From Bacteroidales bacterium (GTDB lineage Bacteria > Bacteroidota > Bacteroidia > Bacteroidales > UBA12077): a DNA stretch of 5,905 nt. The stretch covers positions 1 to 5,905 of the forward strand of contig JAUVUS010000172.1 of assembly GCA_030600865.1 (NCBI GenBank). The letters run 5' to 3'. The notes beneath the pieces were generated by a model. It ran no database searches and had not been told where the DNA came from. It saw only the letters and a list, made by a program, of their open reading frames with translations. Each line of letters starts with the position of its first letter. The first letter of the stretch is position 1. Positions 1-5,771 of this stretch are shown in pieces. The position numbers and the translations under genes are program-made.

Positions 1-1
1 A

Positions 2-178
2 GAAAACAACCTCGATAAAATGAATCAACAATTTAAAGATGACATAAAATCTCTAGGTTATACCTTTGATTTTGATGTAAGGTCAGATTTCACAAAAAAC
101 AGAGATAATTTTATCGACTATTTTCATCCAATACCAGTTGCTTATATTGAATTATCACAAAACATTTGGGCAAATTAA
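2..178 (+). CDS. C-terminal end of a probable SGNH/GDSL-type hydrolase (partial, 5' end outside the window)
   Basis: An open frame enters from the left edge and ends at TAA 176-178, giving 58 visible residues. The segment FIDYFHPIPVAYIELSQNIW contains Asp-Tyr-Phe-His-Pro (visible residues 39-43). This matches the C-terminal catalytic Asp-x-x-His block of SGNH/GDSL hydrolases, which is normally followed by a short helix (GY..LA..I) and the end of the protein, as here. Family members are esterases or acyl-transferring enzymes acting on O-acyl groups, and they are common in surface-polysaccharide loci. The nucleophile Ser and the Gly and Asn blocks lie outside the window, so neither substrate nor activity can be judged. 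The stop codon is followed within about 30 bases by a truncated transposase remnant, so the downstream context has been rearranged. The family assignment rests on one motif plus its position at the end of the protein and is moderately confident. That this is coding sequence is more secure. Confidence 0.6.
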   Translation, partial: ENNLDKMNQQFKDDIKSLGYTFDFDVRSDFTKNRDNFIDYFHPIPVAYIELSQNIWAN

Positions 179-205
179 CCTTTTTTAAAGTTACCCTTTT
201 ATTTA

Positions 206-899
206 TGAACAGTTTGCTGGATCAACTTAAACAACAATACCAAGATCGGCTCCAATCACCAAACAAGGATTACCAAAAAAGGAAAGTAATTCGAAAGGTA
301 TACTCACAGCAAAATCAAATGCTTAAAACCAGTAAAAGCATACCAAGCAAGATCGTGAGCATTTCCAAAACATTAATCCGTCCCATTGTCCGTGGAAAGA
401 GATCAAGAAAGTTGAGTTTTCCCAAAGGGATCCTTCAGGAGGTGCTAAGGTAAACATGATACAGCTGGATGGGATCAATTTCATTGGACACTTAAGTTTT
501 GATGCTTTTCATGAAGGGAACCGGTTGATCAGTTCCATCTGGTTATCCCAGCAACTAATTGGTAAGACCACCTACATATCAACAGATGCCATTTATGCGA
601 CCAACAAAAACAGGAAGTATTGAACCAAAAATCACATAACAACCAATTTTAGTAGAAAAGGCAGCGCAGGTAAATACGGACAGCAACGCAAGATTATCAG
701 CAAGGAGTTGAACAAGGAACGGGCCTCTCGAATGGAAGGCAACTTTGGAACCGAGAAGGAAAAATAAAGCATAAACAGGATCAATGCTAAAACCCAGGCC
801 AATGAATTGCAATTGATCTTCTTTGGTGTGCACATAGCCAATGTTGTCCGAAAAGATAAAAAGATACAAGCCAAAGACCTAGGTCTAGAAGTAGCTTAA
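206..899 (+). pseudogene. Decayed DDE transposase remnant (5'-truncated, frameshifted, two internal stops)
   Basis: Two plus-strand frames together give the C-terminal part of a DDE transposase of the broad IS5/IS1182-like group; I cannot place the subgroup. The first block (about 206-398) reads LLDQLKQQYQDRL, RKVIRKVYSQQ, SIP.KIVSISK and RPIVRGK. A one-base loss near 397-399 shifts the reading to a second frame, which continues IKKVEF, AKVNMIQLDG, LSFDAFHEGNRL, STDAIYATNKNRKY, then RMEGNFGTEKE and LIFFGVHIANVV, ending at TAA 897-899. That frame carries in-frame stops at TGA 621-623 and TAA 765-767. A probable catalytic Asp lies at 585-587 (TDAIY) and a probable catalytic Glu at 735-737 (MEGNFG). 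Seven extra codons (420-440) interrupt the otherwise family-like EF-GAKV. The N-terminal half is missing, and no terminal repeat was recognised. The gene cannot make an active transposase. The exact left boundary is uncertain by a few tens of bases. Confidence 0.8.
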
Positions 900-914
900 T
901 TATCCTCTTGCTTT

Positions 915-930
915 ACAGGCTGTGTGAAAA
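915..930 (+). repeat. Left terminal inverted repeat of the IS1182-type element
   Basis: This 16-base segment is the reverse complement of 1975-1990 except for one base (G926 against T). Similarity does not continue inward or outward, so these bases most likely mark the transposase-recognised end of the element. Confidence 0.8.
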
Positions 931-1057
931 CAAAAACACAAATTAAGTTCTTTGATTTCTTGAAAATGTTAACAATTTCCTGGTAACTGAATTGGTCCTT
1001 TCATTTACTTAACCTACAACTTTATTATCTTTAAAATGAATGTAATAAAGCTTTAAT

Positions 1058-1780
1058 ATGCATTACAAAGAAAAACAAAACCGGGAACAACTAATGATGG
1101 TATCATACGACACGATGATTTCCCAGGATAACCCCGTTCGACTTATAGATTTAATGTGTAAAAAATTTGTTTCGGATAACCCGTTGCGTGATGAATGGAA
1201 AGGCAACAAAAAGGATGGCAGGAAAAGTTATCCACCTGACTCCATGTTGGGTTTACTGGTTTATGGCTATTTCAACGGGATATCAAGCAGCAGGAAATTA
1301 GAAAGGGAAACTTACCGCAATATTGAAGTCCTCTGGCTGATGGAAGGTTTACAGCCTGATCATTGGACTGTATGTGAATTTCGCAGGATAAACGAAGGTC
1401 TAATAAAAGATTTTCTTAAAACTTTTCGCCAGTTCTTATTGGAAGGTTCTTATGCCACGGGAGATAAACTTGTTTTTGATGGGACTAAAGTGAAGGCTTA
1501 CGCCAAAAGGGAAATGCTGACATCAAAAAGCATCCGTGAAAAACTTGAAAGCCGTTATGCAAAAGAAAAAAATAATGAACGAAAGCAGGTTGTCGAACAC
1601 CCATTCGGTACCATAAAATGGTTAATGGGCAAGTTTGATTTTTTATTAACAGGAAAAGAAAAGGCACAAATCGAATTCGACTTGTATTCTACAGCATACA
1701 ATATCAAAAGGTTGATAAATTGTGCACCAACCACAGAATTAATGGCAAAAATGATAAAATATAACTGGGCGATGGCATAG
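1058..1780 (+). pseudogene. IS1182-family transposase with in-frame deletion of the catalytic middle
   Basis: The open frame encodes 240 residues, about half the usual length for IS1182-family transposases. Residues 1-130 form the N-terminal DUF772-like region, with DSMLGLLVYGYFNGISSSRKLE and then LQPDHWTVCEFRRIN around 98-112. Residues 138-155 carry the first catalytic Asp in VFDGTKVKAYAKRE (Asp141). The frame then runs almost directly into the C-terminal VVEHPFGTIKWLMG block, where Glu180 is the expected last catalytic residue, and the conserved FDLYSTAYNIKRLIN tail. In intact relatives roughly 200 residues, including the second catalytic Asp, separate these blocks, and they are absent here. 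The join lies near codons 164-170 (about 1547-1567) and keeps the frame, so a shortened protein could still be made. It should be catalytically dead but may still bind the element ends. The start ATG at 1058 follows an AT-rich leader inside the element. Family identification is strong; loss of function is inferred from the missing core. Confidence 0.85.
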
Positions 1781-1920
1781 AAGGACCTTTAAAACGGTTT
1801 TTCCAGACTATTTGTCCACGGGTTTACCGTTTAAGGCAACGTTATAAGGATCACAAAAAAAATAACAAAAACTTATATTGCATAAGGATTTAGAAAAAAA
1901 ATAAAAAAAGATGGAAAAAT

Positions 1921-1952
1921 GACCAGCAATGGTATTTATGCCATTGTTAGTC
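1921..1952 (+). repeat. Imperfect hairpin near the right end of the IS1182-type element
   Basis: GACCAGCAATGG (1921-1932) and CCATTGTTAGTC (1941-1952) can pair around an 8-base loop, with ten Watson-Crick pairs, one G-U pair and one mismatch. It sits between the transposase stop and the right terminal repeat. There is no T-tract after it on the plus strand, so an intrinsic terminator is not well supported. It could be a subterminal transposase-binding or read-through-blocking structure, or be incidental. Confidence 0.45.
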
Positions 1953-1974
1953 ATCAAACTGATAATAAATGATA

Positions 1975-1990
1975 TTTTAACACAGCCTGT
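1975..1990 (+). repeat. Right terminal inverted repeat of the IS1182-type element
   Basis: This segment is the inverted partner of 915-930, matching at 15 of 16 positions. It closes the element about 195 bases after the transposase stop codon. Confidence 0.8.
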
Positions 1991-2177
1991 TGAGAAGGGG
2001 ATGAAAATTACCACAGTATACAAATGTTTAAAAAGTAACACTTCACATCCAAACGGATCAAATAATCAGCAAATTATTTTTTGACTATAAAATGTCATTG
2101 AACATTTGATTGAATTTTTCTCTGTTTTACAAATTCATTGAATTTAGCGAATTATCCTAAATATCCAAGCAACCTTC
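1991..2177. other. AT-rich non-coding stretch between the IS1182-type element and the attC-like repeat
   Basis: Together with the right part of the IS element, this belongs to a gene-free stretch running from 1781 to 2214. I find no RNA gene, no convincing promoter and no conserved protein frame. A 27-codon frame starts at ATG 2001 after a purine-rich GAGAAGGGG, but it resembles nothing I know. The motif CATTGAA occurs twice (near 2096 and 2134), which is unremarkable at this base composition. Confidence 0.4.
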
Positions 2178-2230
2178 ACCTAACGTTTGGGATAAACTGT
2201 ATTTTTAATGCAATTTATTTATTGTTAGGC
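2178..2230 (-). repeat. attC-like structured inverted repeat at the 3' end of the methyltransferase gene
   Basis: On the plus strand, ACCTAAC (2178-2184) fits the RYYYAAC inverse-core pattern of integron attC sites, and GTTAGGC (2224-2230) fits the GTTRRRY core pattern; six of seven positions pair. Inside them, ATAAACTGTA (2192-2201) and TGCAATTTAT (2209-2218) form a second paired box with eight Watson-Crick pairs, one G-T pair and one mismatch. The boxes are separated by unpaired spacers of 7 and 5 bases, and the tip is a 7-base loop. This R-box, spacer, L-box, loop order with asymmetric spacers is the attC design, although at 53 bases it is at or slightly below the short end of known sites. 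The minus-strand methyltransferase ends inside it: its last codons and TAA (2215-2217) cover the R box and part of the L box, as is common for cassette genes. The orientation could also be plus, because the TAACGTTTG start resembles repeats I recall from Bacteroidota. No T-tract supports a terminator instead. The structure is seen directly; the attC identity is inference. Confidence 0.45.
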
Positions 2231-3096
2231 AATTTTTTTAATATGGCTGTTCCTTTTTCAGTATCTATTTCTTCAATTAGTTTTAATGACGCATTTTCAC
2301 GCAACCAATCCTTAACAATTTCTTTTTCATCAATTCTATTGTAATCATCTAATATAATAATAGCATTATCTTTAAGTTTATTTATCAAAACAGGAATCGC
2401 AGGATATCTTGTTTTTTTATTAACTTCTCCAATTGGACCATCAATGATTAGTAAGTCAACTTCCGGGATACTAAGATTTTCAAGATTGTACCAAATCCAT
2501 TCATTTTCATTTATTATAATCTTTTTGAGAGGACAATGTATTATTTCGATATATTCATCCAAACCAGAATCTAAAACATCAGACTTAGTTTTTTCCGAGT
2601 ACTCAGAAGAGTGGTCTAATGAAATTAATTTTGTTTCAAACTTGTAAACCTTAAGCAAATGTCCAATAAATTGAGAAGATATTCCGGATCCAAGTTCTAA
2701 AATAACACTTGGTTTATATTTAATAATATTTTTAAAAATTGCAGAAATTAAATCAGGAGAAGCTGCCCATCCCCTTGTTTTCAAGGATATTTCAGATTTT
2801 ATTAATGTGTGTAAAAAAATTAATGATTCAAATTGTTTAAATTCAATAGAAAACATTTTACTAATATTTTTTTTTATGTTAATGTGCAGTTTTAATATAA
2901 GTAAGATGCAGATTAAAATGATGACCAAAGTAGAGACAGCAATGATTAGTATTATTGTACTTACGTGCCAAATGTATTCATTAGCAGAAAGGATGTTATA
3001 ATACAATAATAGAGAGAAAATAGTATATAATCCCAATATTAAAATTACTATATCGTTTAAACGACTTGATATTATTCTTGTTAAAAGTTTTTTCAT
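2215..3096 (-). CDS. Membrane-anchored class I SAM-dependent methyltransferase
   Basis: This 293-residue protein starts with two hydrophobic segments (about residues 15-34 and 45-69), which should anchor it in the inner membrane with the catalytic domain in the cytoplasm. The domain begins near residue 85. It shows RGWAASPDL (108-115), the SAM-binding motif I VILELGSGISS (131-141), an acidic residue after strand 2 (SLDHSSEY, Asp161), VDLLIIDGPIG (213-223) and a later strand ending IIILDDYNR (246-254). This order fits Rossmann-fold methyltransferases of the Methyltransf_24-like type often found in glycan clusters. The acceptor is unknown. The start codon ATG (3094-3096) lies in AT-rich sequence without a clear ribosome-binding site, as is usual in Bacteroidota; no upstream in-frame alternative was identified. 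The last codons (LPNNK) overlap the attC-like repeat. The next gene upstream on this strand is a flippase, separated by a decayed IS982 element, so a shared ancestral glycan operon is plausible. Confidence 0.88.
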   Translation of the reverse strand: MKKLLTRIISSRLNDIVILILGLYTIFSLLLYYNILSANEYIWHVSTIILIIAVSTLVIILICILLILKLHINIKKNISKMFSIEFKQFESLIFLHTLIKSEISLKTRGWAASPDLISAIFKNIIKYKPSVILELGSGISSQFIGHLLKVYKFETKLISLDHSSEYSEKTKSDVLDSGLDEYIEIIHCPLKKIIINENEWIWYNLENLSIPEVDLLIIDGPIGEVNKKTRYPAIPVLINKLKDNAIIILDDYNRIDEKEIVKDWLRENASLKLIEEIDTEKGTAILKKLPNNK

Positions 3097-3191
3097 TTCA
3101 TTATAAATTTTTCACCCCAGTAAAGAGTGCATCTTTTTTCTGCTTATTGTTCCTGATGGGTTAGAAATGTCAATTATTGGTTTTTTCTGAA

Positions 3192-3207
3192 TCAAGGCTA
3201 GCCTTGA
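3192..3207. repeat. Perfect 16-bp palindrome upstream of the methyltransferase
   Basis: TCAAGGCTAGCCTTGA is its own reverse complement. It lies about 95 bases upstream of the methyltransferase start. On the plus strand it is followed by A and six T residues (3209-3214), so a plus-strand transcript could form a 6-bp stem with a CTAG loop and a U-tract, like a small intrinsic terminator. Its position in front of a minus-strand gene would also suit an operator for a dimeric regulator. The sequence alone does not decide between these. The intergenic region around it (3097-3318) shows no gene and no clear promoter match. Confidence 0.4.
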
Positions 3208-3310
3208 ATTTTTTCAGTTATATTTCACCATTGTTAAATGAATTTGCTAAATTAATTAAACTTCCATATCATATAAAAGATTTTTCTTTTTTTTACATAC
3301 TTATACGCGC

Positions 3311-3320
3311 TGTACGGTTT
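3311..3320 (+). repeat. Left terminal inverted repeat of the IS982 element
   Basis: TGTACGGTTT matches the inverse of 4328-4337 at 10 of 10 positions. Beyond this the two ends diverge, with only patchy similarity inward. The transposase stop codon (3319-3321) overlaps the inner edge of this repeat. Confidence 0.7.
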
Positions 3321-4312
3321 AATTTGTAAGCGCATATTTTAAATGATTTAATGGTTTATCGTTCTTTAAATTTATGAATTGCAGCAAAGTAACTGTGGTA
3401 ATCTTAGATAGAATGCTTACTGGAAGACCAAGCACAGTCTTGGTATAATTACGTTTCAGCATAAACCGATCACATAGCTGTGCAAACAAGGTTTCAATTC
3501 GTTTTCTTACTCGTTTAAAGATTATTGGATATGGCTTGTAGTATTTTTGGTTTGATCTATTTGGTGTTTGTAAATTCACCTGGCATGAAGTAAATAGGTC
3601 CAACTGCTGGGTTACTGACAAATATCCTTTATCAGCAAGTAAAGCACAATGATTCAGGCCTGATTGTTTTACCTGTGGCAAATAATGTACTTCATGGACA
3701 CTGGCTTTAGAAAGTCCATACTGTGAAAGATTCCTTTTACAGAAGTGAGCAGATGAAGCTTATAGCCATAAAAGTAAGACTTATTAACAGCGGAATAGCC
3801 TTTATCGGGGCAGTTTTAAAGTTTTCTTTACATACTTTGCTCAACTTTTCTCTTGCATTCTTACAAACAGGAAAAGGGATAGAGTCAACTAAAAAGATGT
3901 TTTCTCCTTCGTTGAGCCTAACAGCTATGGTTTGGTTTAATTGCTCAATAAAGGGATACAGTTTTTTCCTGCGACGGTTGAAGTTGCTGCGATCAATCAA
4001 ATTGGAAAAATCTTCGGCGTGATCACTTTTGAGTTTTCCCCAGAAGTAATTTTCGCTATCGACTCCTAAGGTTTCACCCGTGATAGCCAAAGCAATAATT
4101 TGGCAATCAGACATTTTTGGCCGGTTGTGATAGAAAAAGAAATTGTCAAACGAATTAATACGATTAATAAATATGGATTTGGTAATGTTAAAAAACTTGT
4201 CGAAATTTGATTTAAAGTTATCTTTAAAATAGAAGTATTTAGGCAGTGCTATATACTTATAAGATATTGAATATCTGTACTATGCATAGCTTTTTATATC
4301 CTTTTTTAACAT
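3319..4312 (-). pseudogene. IS982-family transposase pseudogene (two frameshifts, possible early stop)
   Basis: Three minus-strand blocks in different frames join into one IS982-family transposase. Block A (to about 3810) contains NRPKMSDCQIIALAITGE, SENYFWGKLKSDH, DLIDR-like NLIDRSNFNRRRKKLYPF and FLVDSIPFPVC with the first catalytic Asp, ending CKENFKTAP. A one-base loss at the CGGGG run near 3806-3811 moves to block B, KGYSAVNKSYFYGYKLHLLT. A second one-base loss near 3711-3713 moves to block C, ASVHEVHYLPQVKQ then LLADKGYLS (second Asp) and KRIETLFAQLCDRFMLKRN (last Glu), ending at 3319. All three catalytic residues survive but cannot be joined in one frame. Block A stays open upstream of ATG 4114 to TAG 4280-4282. 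The in-frame ATG at 4310-4312 precedes that stop, so the true start is either broken there or unrecognised. Both shifts lie in or beside short homopolymers, so sequencing error should be excluded before calling the copy dead. Confidence 0.85.
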
Positions 4313-4327
4313 TGTTTTTAACATTTC

Positions 4328-4337
4328 AAACCGTACA
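4328..4337 (+). repeat. Right terminal inverted repeat of the IS982 element
   Basis: AAACCGTACA is the exact inverse of 3311-3320. It lies 12 bases from the flippase stop codon (4350-4352), so the insertion left the flippase frame intact. Confidence 0.7.
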
Positions 4338-4349
4338 AGACGTTATGAA

Positions 4350-5771
4350 TTAATCATTATTATATTTATTTAATAATATGCTTTTCAGTTTGAATAAATC
4401 TTTTCTCTGATAATAAACAATATGTACTAAATAAATTAAAGTACAAATGATCAATGAATTTTGATTATCAATAAATATAAATATAAAAATCAAGTACCCT
4501 AAGATAGTTTTTGGCAACCAAAATCTAATAATGAACGCAATTGAGAAGTTAAAAGATTTGTAAAACCCTATGTAGAGAGCTAATGGAATAATTAACACCA
4601 AATAACTTATTACTCTTGCAATCAAAATACCTTTAACAGAGAAAAAAGCTCCTATAATCATGGCTATAATTCTAAGTAGCGACTCAAAAATTCCAAAATA
4701 CATAAAAGTTTTTTCCTTTTCCAGCAATATAAAAATTTGTCCATTATTCACCATTAAGCTTTGAAACATAATCAAAATACCGAAATAGGGTAAAAAATCG
4801 GCAACCATTAACCAATTTTCTCCCCAGAGCAACCATACCATTTCTTTTGGTATTAAAATCATAATCGCACTTAAAGGATATGATATCAAACTTATTACAC
4901 CCAATATACTACCATATTCCTTTCTAAAATCCCCACCTGCTGATTTAAACTTCATTAAGCTTGGATAAACTACAGTACCGAATAATCCCAAAATCATGCT
5001 AAGCATGAGTTGCATAAGTCTAAAAGCTCGTTTATAAATACCTAAATCATAATTACTGTAATATTTTCCAATTATTAAAGCATCTGCATTAGCAGCCCAA
5101 TAATTCACCAGATTAAATCCACTTAAATTTAACAATAAACTTTTGGTTTTTATAAATGCGGCTATAACATATGAGTACCTGTAAAATTTGAATCCAAGTT
5201 TAACTTTTCTTTCAAACAAAATAAACTGGATAATTTGTATGAATAATAAAGGTATAATTAGAGACCAGTATGAAAATCCCATAAGAGCCATACTTATCAT
5301 ACCAATAATACTAGCACTATTAGCAAGAAACCTTACTTTTCCTATATAATTAAAATCTAGATTTTTGGATACAATAGCCCTTGGAACTATGGATAATGAA
5401 GCAAATATATAATTTGCTGAGACTATAATTGTTGGCCAAAACAGTGTTGGATCGTTATAAAAGAGGCAAATCGGCCACGCTAAAATAACCATTATGAGAA
5501 AAAGTAAAACTCCAATATAAAATGCAAGATTTGAAGTGGCTCGATGAAAAGTATATCCATAATCACTTCTCATTATTGAAAATGATAATCCCGCATCAGT
5601 AAATAAATTTACAAATCCTGAGAACACTGTAATCAGTGCAACATAGCCAAATTCTTCAGGCATAAGTAACCTGGCAAGTATTATTGATGATAGAAAATTC
5701 GAAATCTGGACACCATAAGTATAGCCTCCGAGGGTAATTATGTTTTTGAATAAAGATTTTTTAAAACTCAT
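4350..5771 (-). CDS. Wzx/PST-type polysaccharide flippase (MOP superfamily, lipopolysaccharide biosynthesis protein)
   Basis: This 473-residue integral membrane protein consists largely of hydrophobic helices spread over its whole length, as expected for the MOP exporter superfamily (polysaccharide synthesis/PST branch, usually about 12-14 helices and 450-500 residues). Recognisable landmarks are ARLLMPEEFGYVAL (33-46) followed by TDAGLSFSIMR (58-68), NADALIIGKYYSNYDLGIYKRA (228-249), VVYPSLMKF (267-275) and LLWGENWLMVADFLPYFGI (314-332), all in the order of WzxC-like proteins. Such proteins move undecaprenyl-pyrophosphate-linked glycan units from the cytoplasmic to the periplasmic face of the inner membrane for O-antigen, capsule or exopolysaccharide assembly. 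The start ATG (5769-5771) gives a full-length N-terminus; no Shine-Dalgarno is visible. The stop (4350-4352) is 12 bases from the IS982 end. The gene appears intact. The transported glycan cannot be deduced from this sequence. The general class is very likely; assignment as the locus-specific Wzx is inference. Confidence 0.93.
   Translation of the reverse strand: MSFKKSLFKNIITLGGYTYGVQISNFLSSIILARLLMPEEFGYVALITVFSGFVNLFTDAGLSFSIMRSDYGYTFHRATSNLAFYIGVLLFLIMVILAWPICLFYNDPTLFWPTIIVSANYIFASLSIVPRAIVSKNLDFNYIGKVRFLANSASIIGMISMALMGFSYWSLIIPLLFIQIIQFILFERKVKLGFKFYRYSYVIAAFIKTKSLLLNLSGFNLVNYWAANADALIIGKYYSNYDLGIYKRAFRLMQLMLSMILGLFGTVVYPSLMKFKSAGGDFRKEYGSILGVISLISYPLSAIMILIPKEMVWLLWGENWLMVADFLPYFGILIMFQSLMVNNGQIFILLEKEKTFMYFGIFESLLRIIAMIIGAFFSVKGILIARVISYLVLIIPLALYIGFYKSFNFSIAFIIRFWLPKTILGYLIFIFIFIDNQNSLIICTLIYLVHIVYYQRKDLFKLKSILLNKYNND

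Larger units (their letters stand above)
915..1990 (+). mobile_element. IS1182-family insertion element, internally deleted, with terminal inverted repeats
   Basis: The left end ACAGGCTGTGTGAAAA (915-930) and the right end TTTTAACACAGCCTGT (1975-1990) are inverted copies matching at 15 of 16 positions. They bracket a single transposase frame of IS1182 type. The interval is 1076 bases, clearly shorter than the roughly 1.6-1.8 kb usual for this family. That agrees with the internal deletion seen in the transposase. No convincing target-site duplication is visible: the left flank ends CTTT and the right flank starts TGAG. The element begins 16 bases after the stop of the older transposase remnant. 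With both ends intact but the catalytic core incomplete, it could move only if a full-length relative supplied transposase in trans. That last point is inference. Confidence 0.8.
3311..4337 (-). mobile_element. IS982-family insertion sequence, decayed
   Basis: TGTACGGTTT (3311-3320) and its exact inverse AAACCGTACA (4328-4337) bound a minus-strand IS982-family transposase. The 1027-base length is typical for the family (about 1 kb). No clear target-site duplication is seen: the left flank ends ACGCGC and the right flank begins AGACGT. The outermost base of each end is uncertain by one to three positions. The element sits 12 bases downstream of the flippase stop codon and so separates the flippase from the methyltransferase. 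The transposase carries frameshifts, so the copy should not move on its own. Confidence 0.8.

Noticed and set aside
579..874. Two overlapping minus-strand frames of 80-96 codons
   Set aside because: They lie opposite the decayed transposase, whose plus-strand frame shows clear family motifs through the same bases. They are chance open frames.
1808..2041. Minus-strand frame of 77 codons spanning the IS1182 right end
   Set aside because: It crosses the terminal repeat of the element and has low-complexity Phe-rich content with no recognisable domain.
2001..2084. 27-codon frame after a GAGAAGGGG purine stretch
   Set aside because: It is too short, resembles nothing known to me, and Shine-Dalgarno-like sequence is a weak start predictor in this phylum.
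2178..2230. Intrinsic terminator for the methyltransferase
   Set aside because: The stems are interrupted by asymmetric unpaired spacers, and no T-tract follows on the minus strand.
2138..3001. Plus-strand frames of 64-68 codons opposite the methyltransferase
   Set aside because: The minus-strand frame has a full methyltransferase motif set; these are its shadows.
3706..3811. Programmed ribosomal frameshifting in the IS982 transposase
   Set aside because: Programmed frameshifting is not a feature I know for IS982, two shifts would be needed, and no typical slippery heptamer with a following structure is evident.
3723..4022. Plus-strand 99-codon frame
   Set aside because: It is antisense to the IS982 transposase blocks and has no domain-like pattern.
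3301..4347. Possible second attC-like repeat interrupted by IS982, from flanks reading TAACG on one side and CGTATAAG on the other (minus strand)
   Set aside because: The outer boxes do not satisfy RYYYAAC or GTTRRRY, and no convincing partner box is present. The resemblance is too loose to report.
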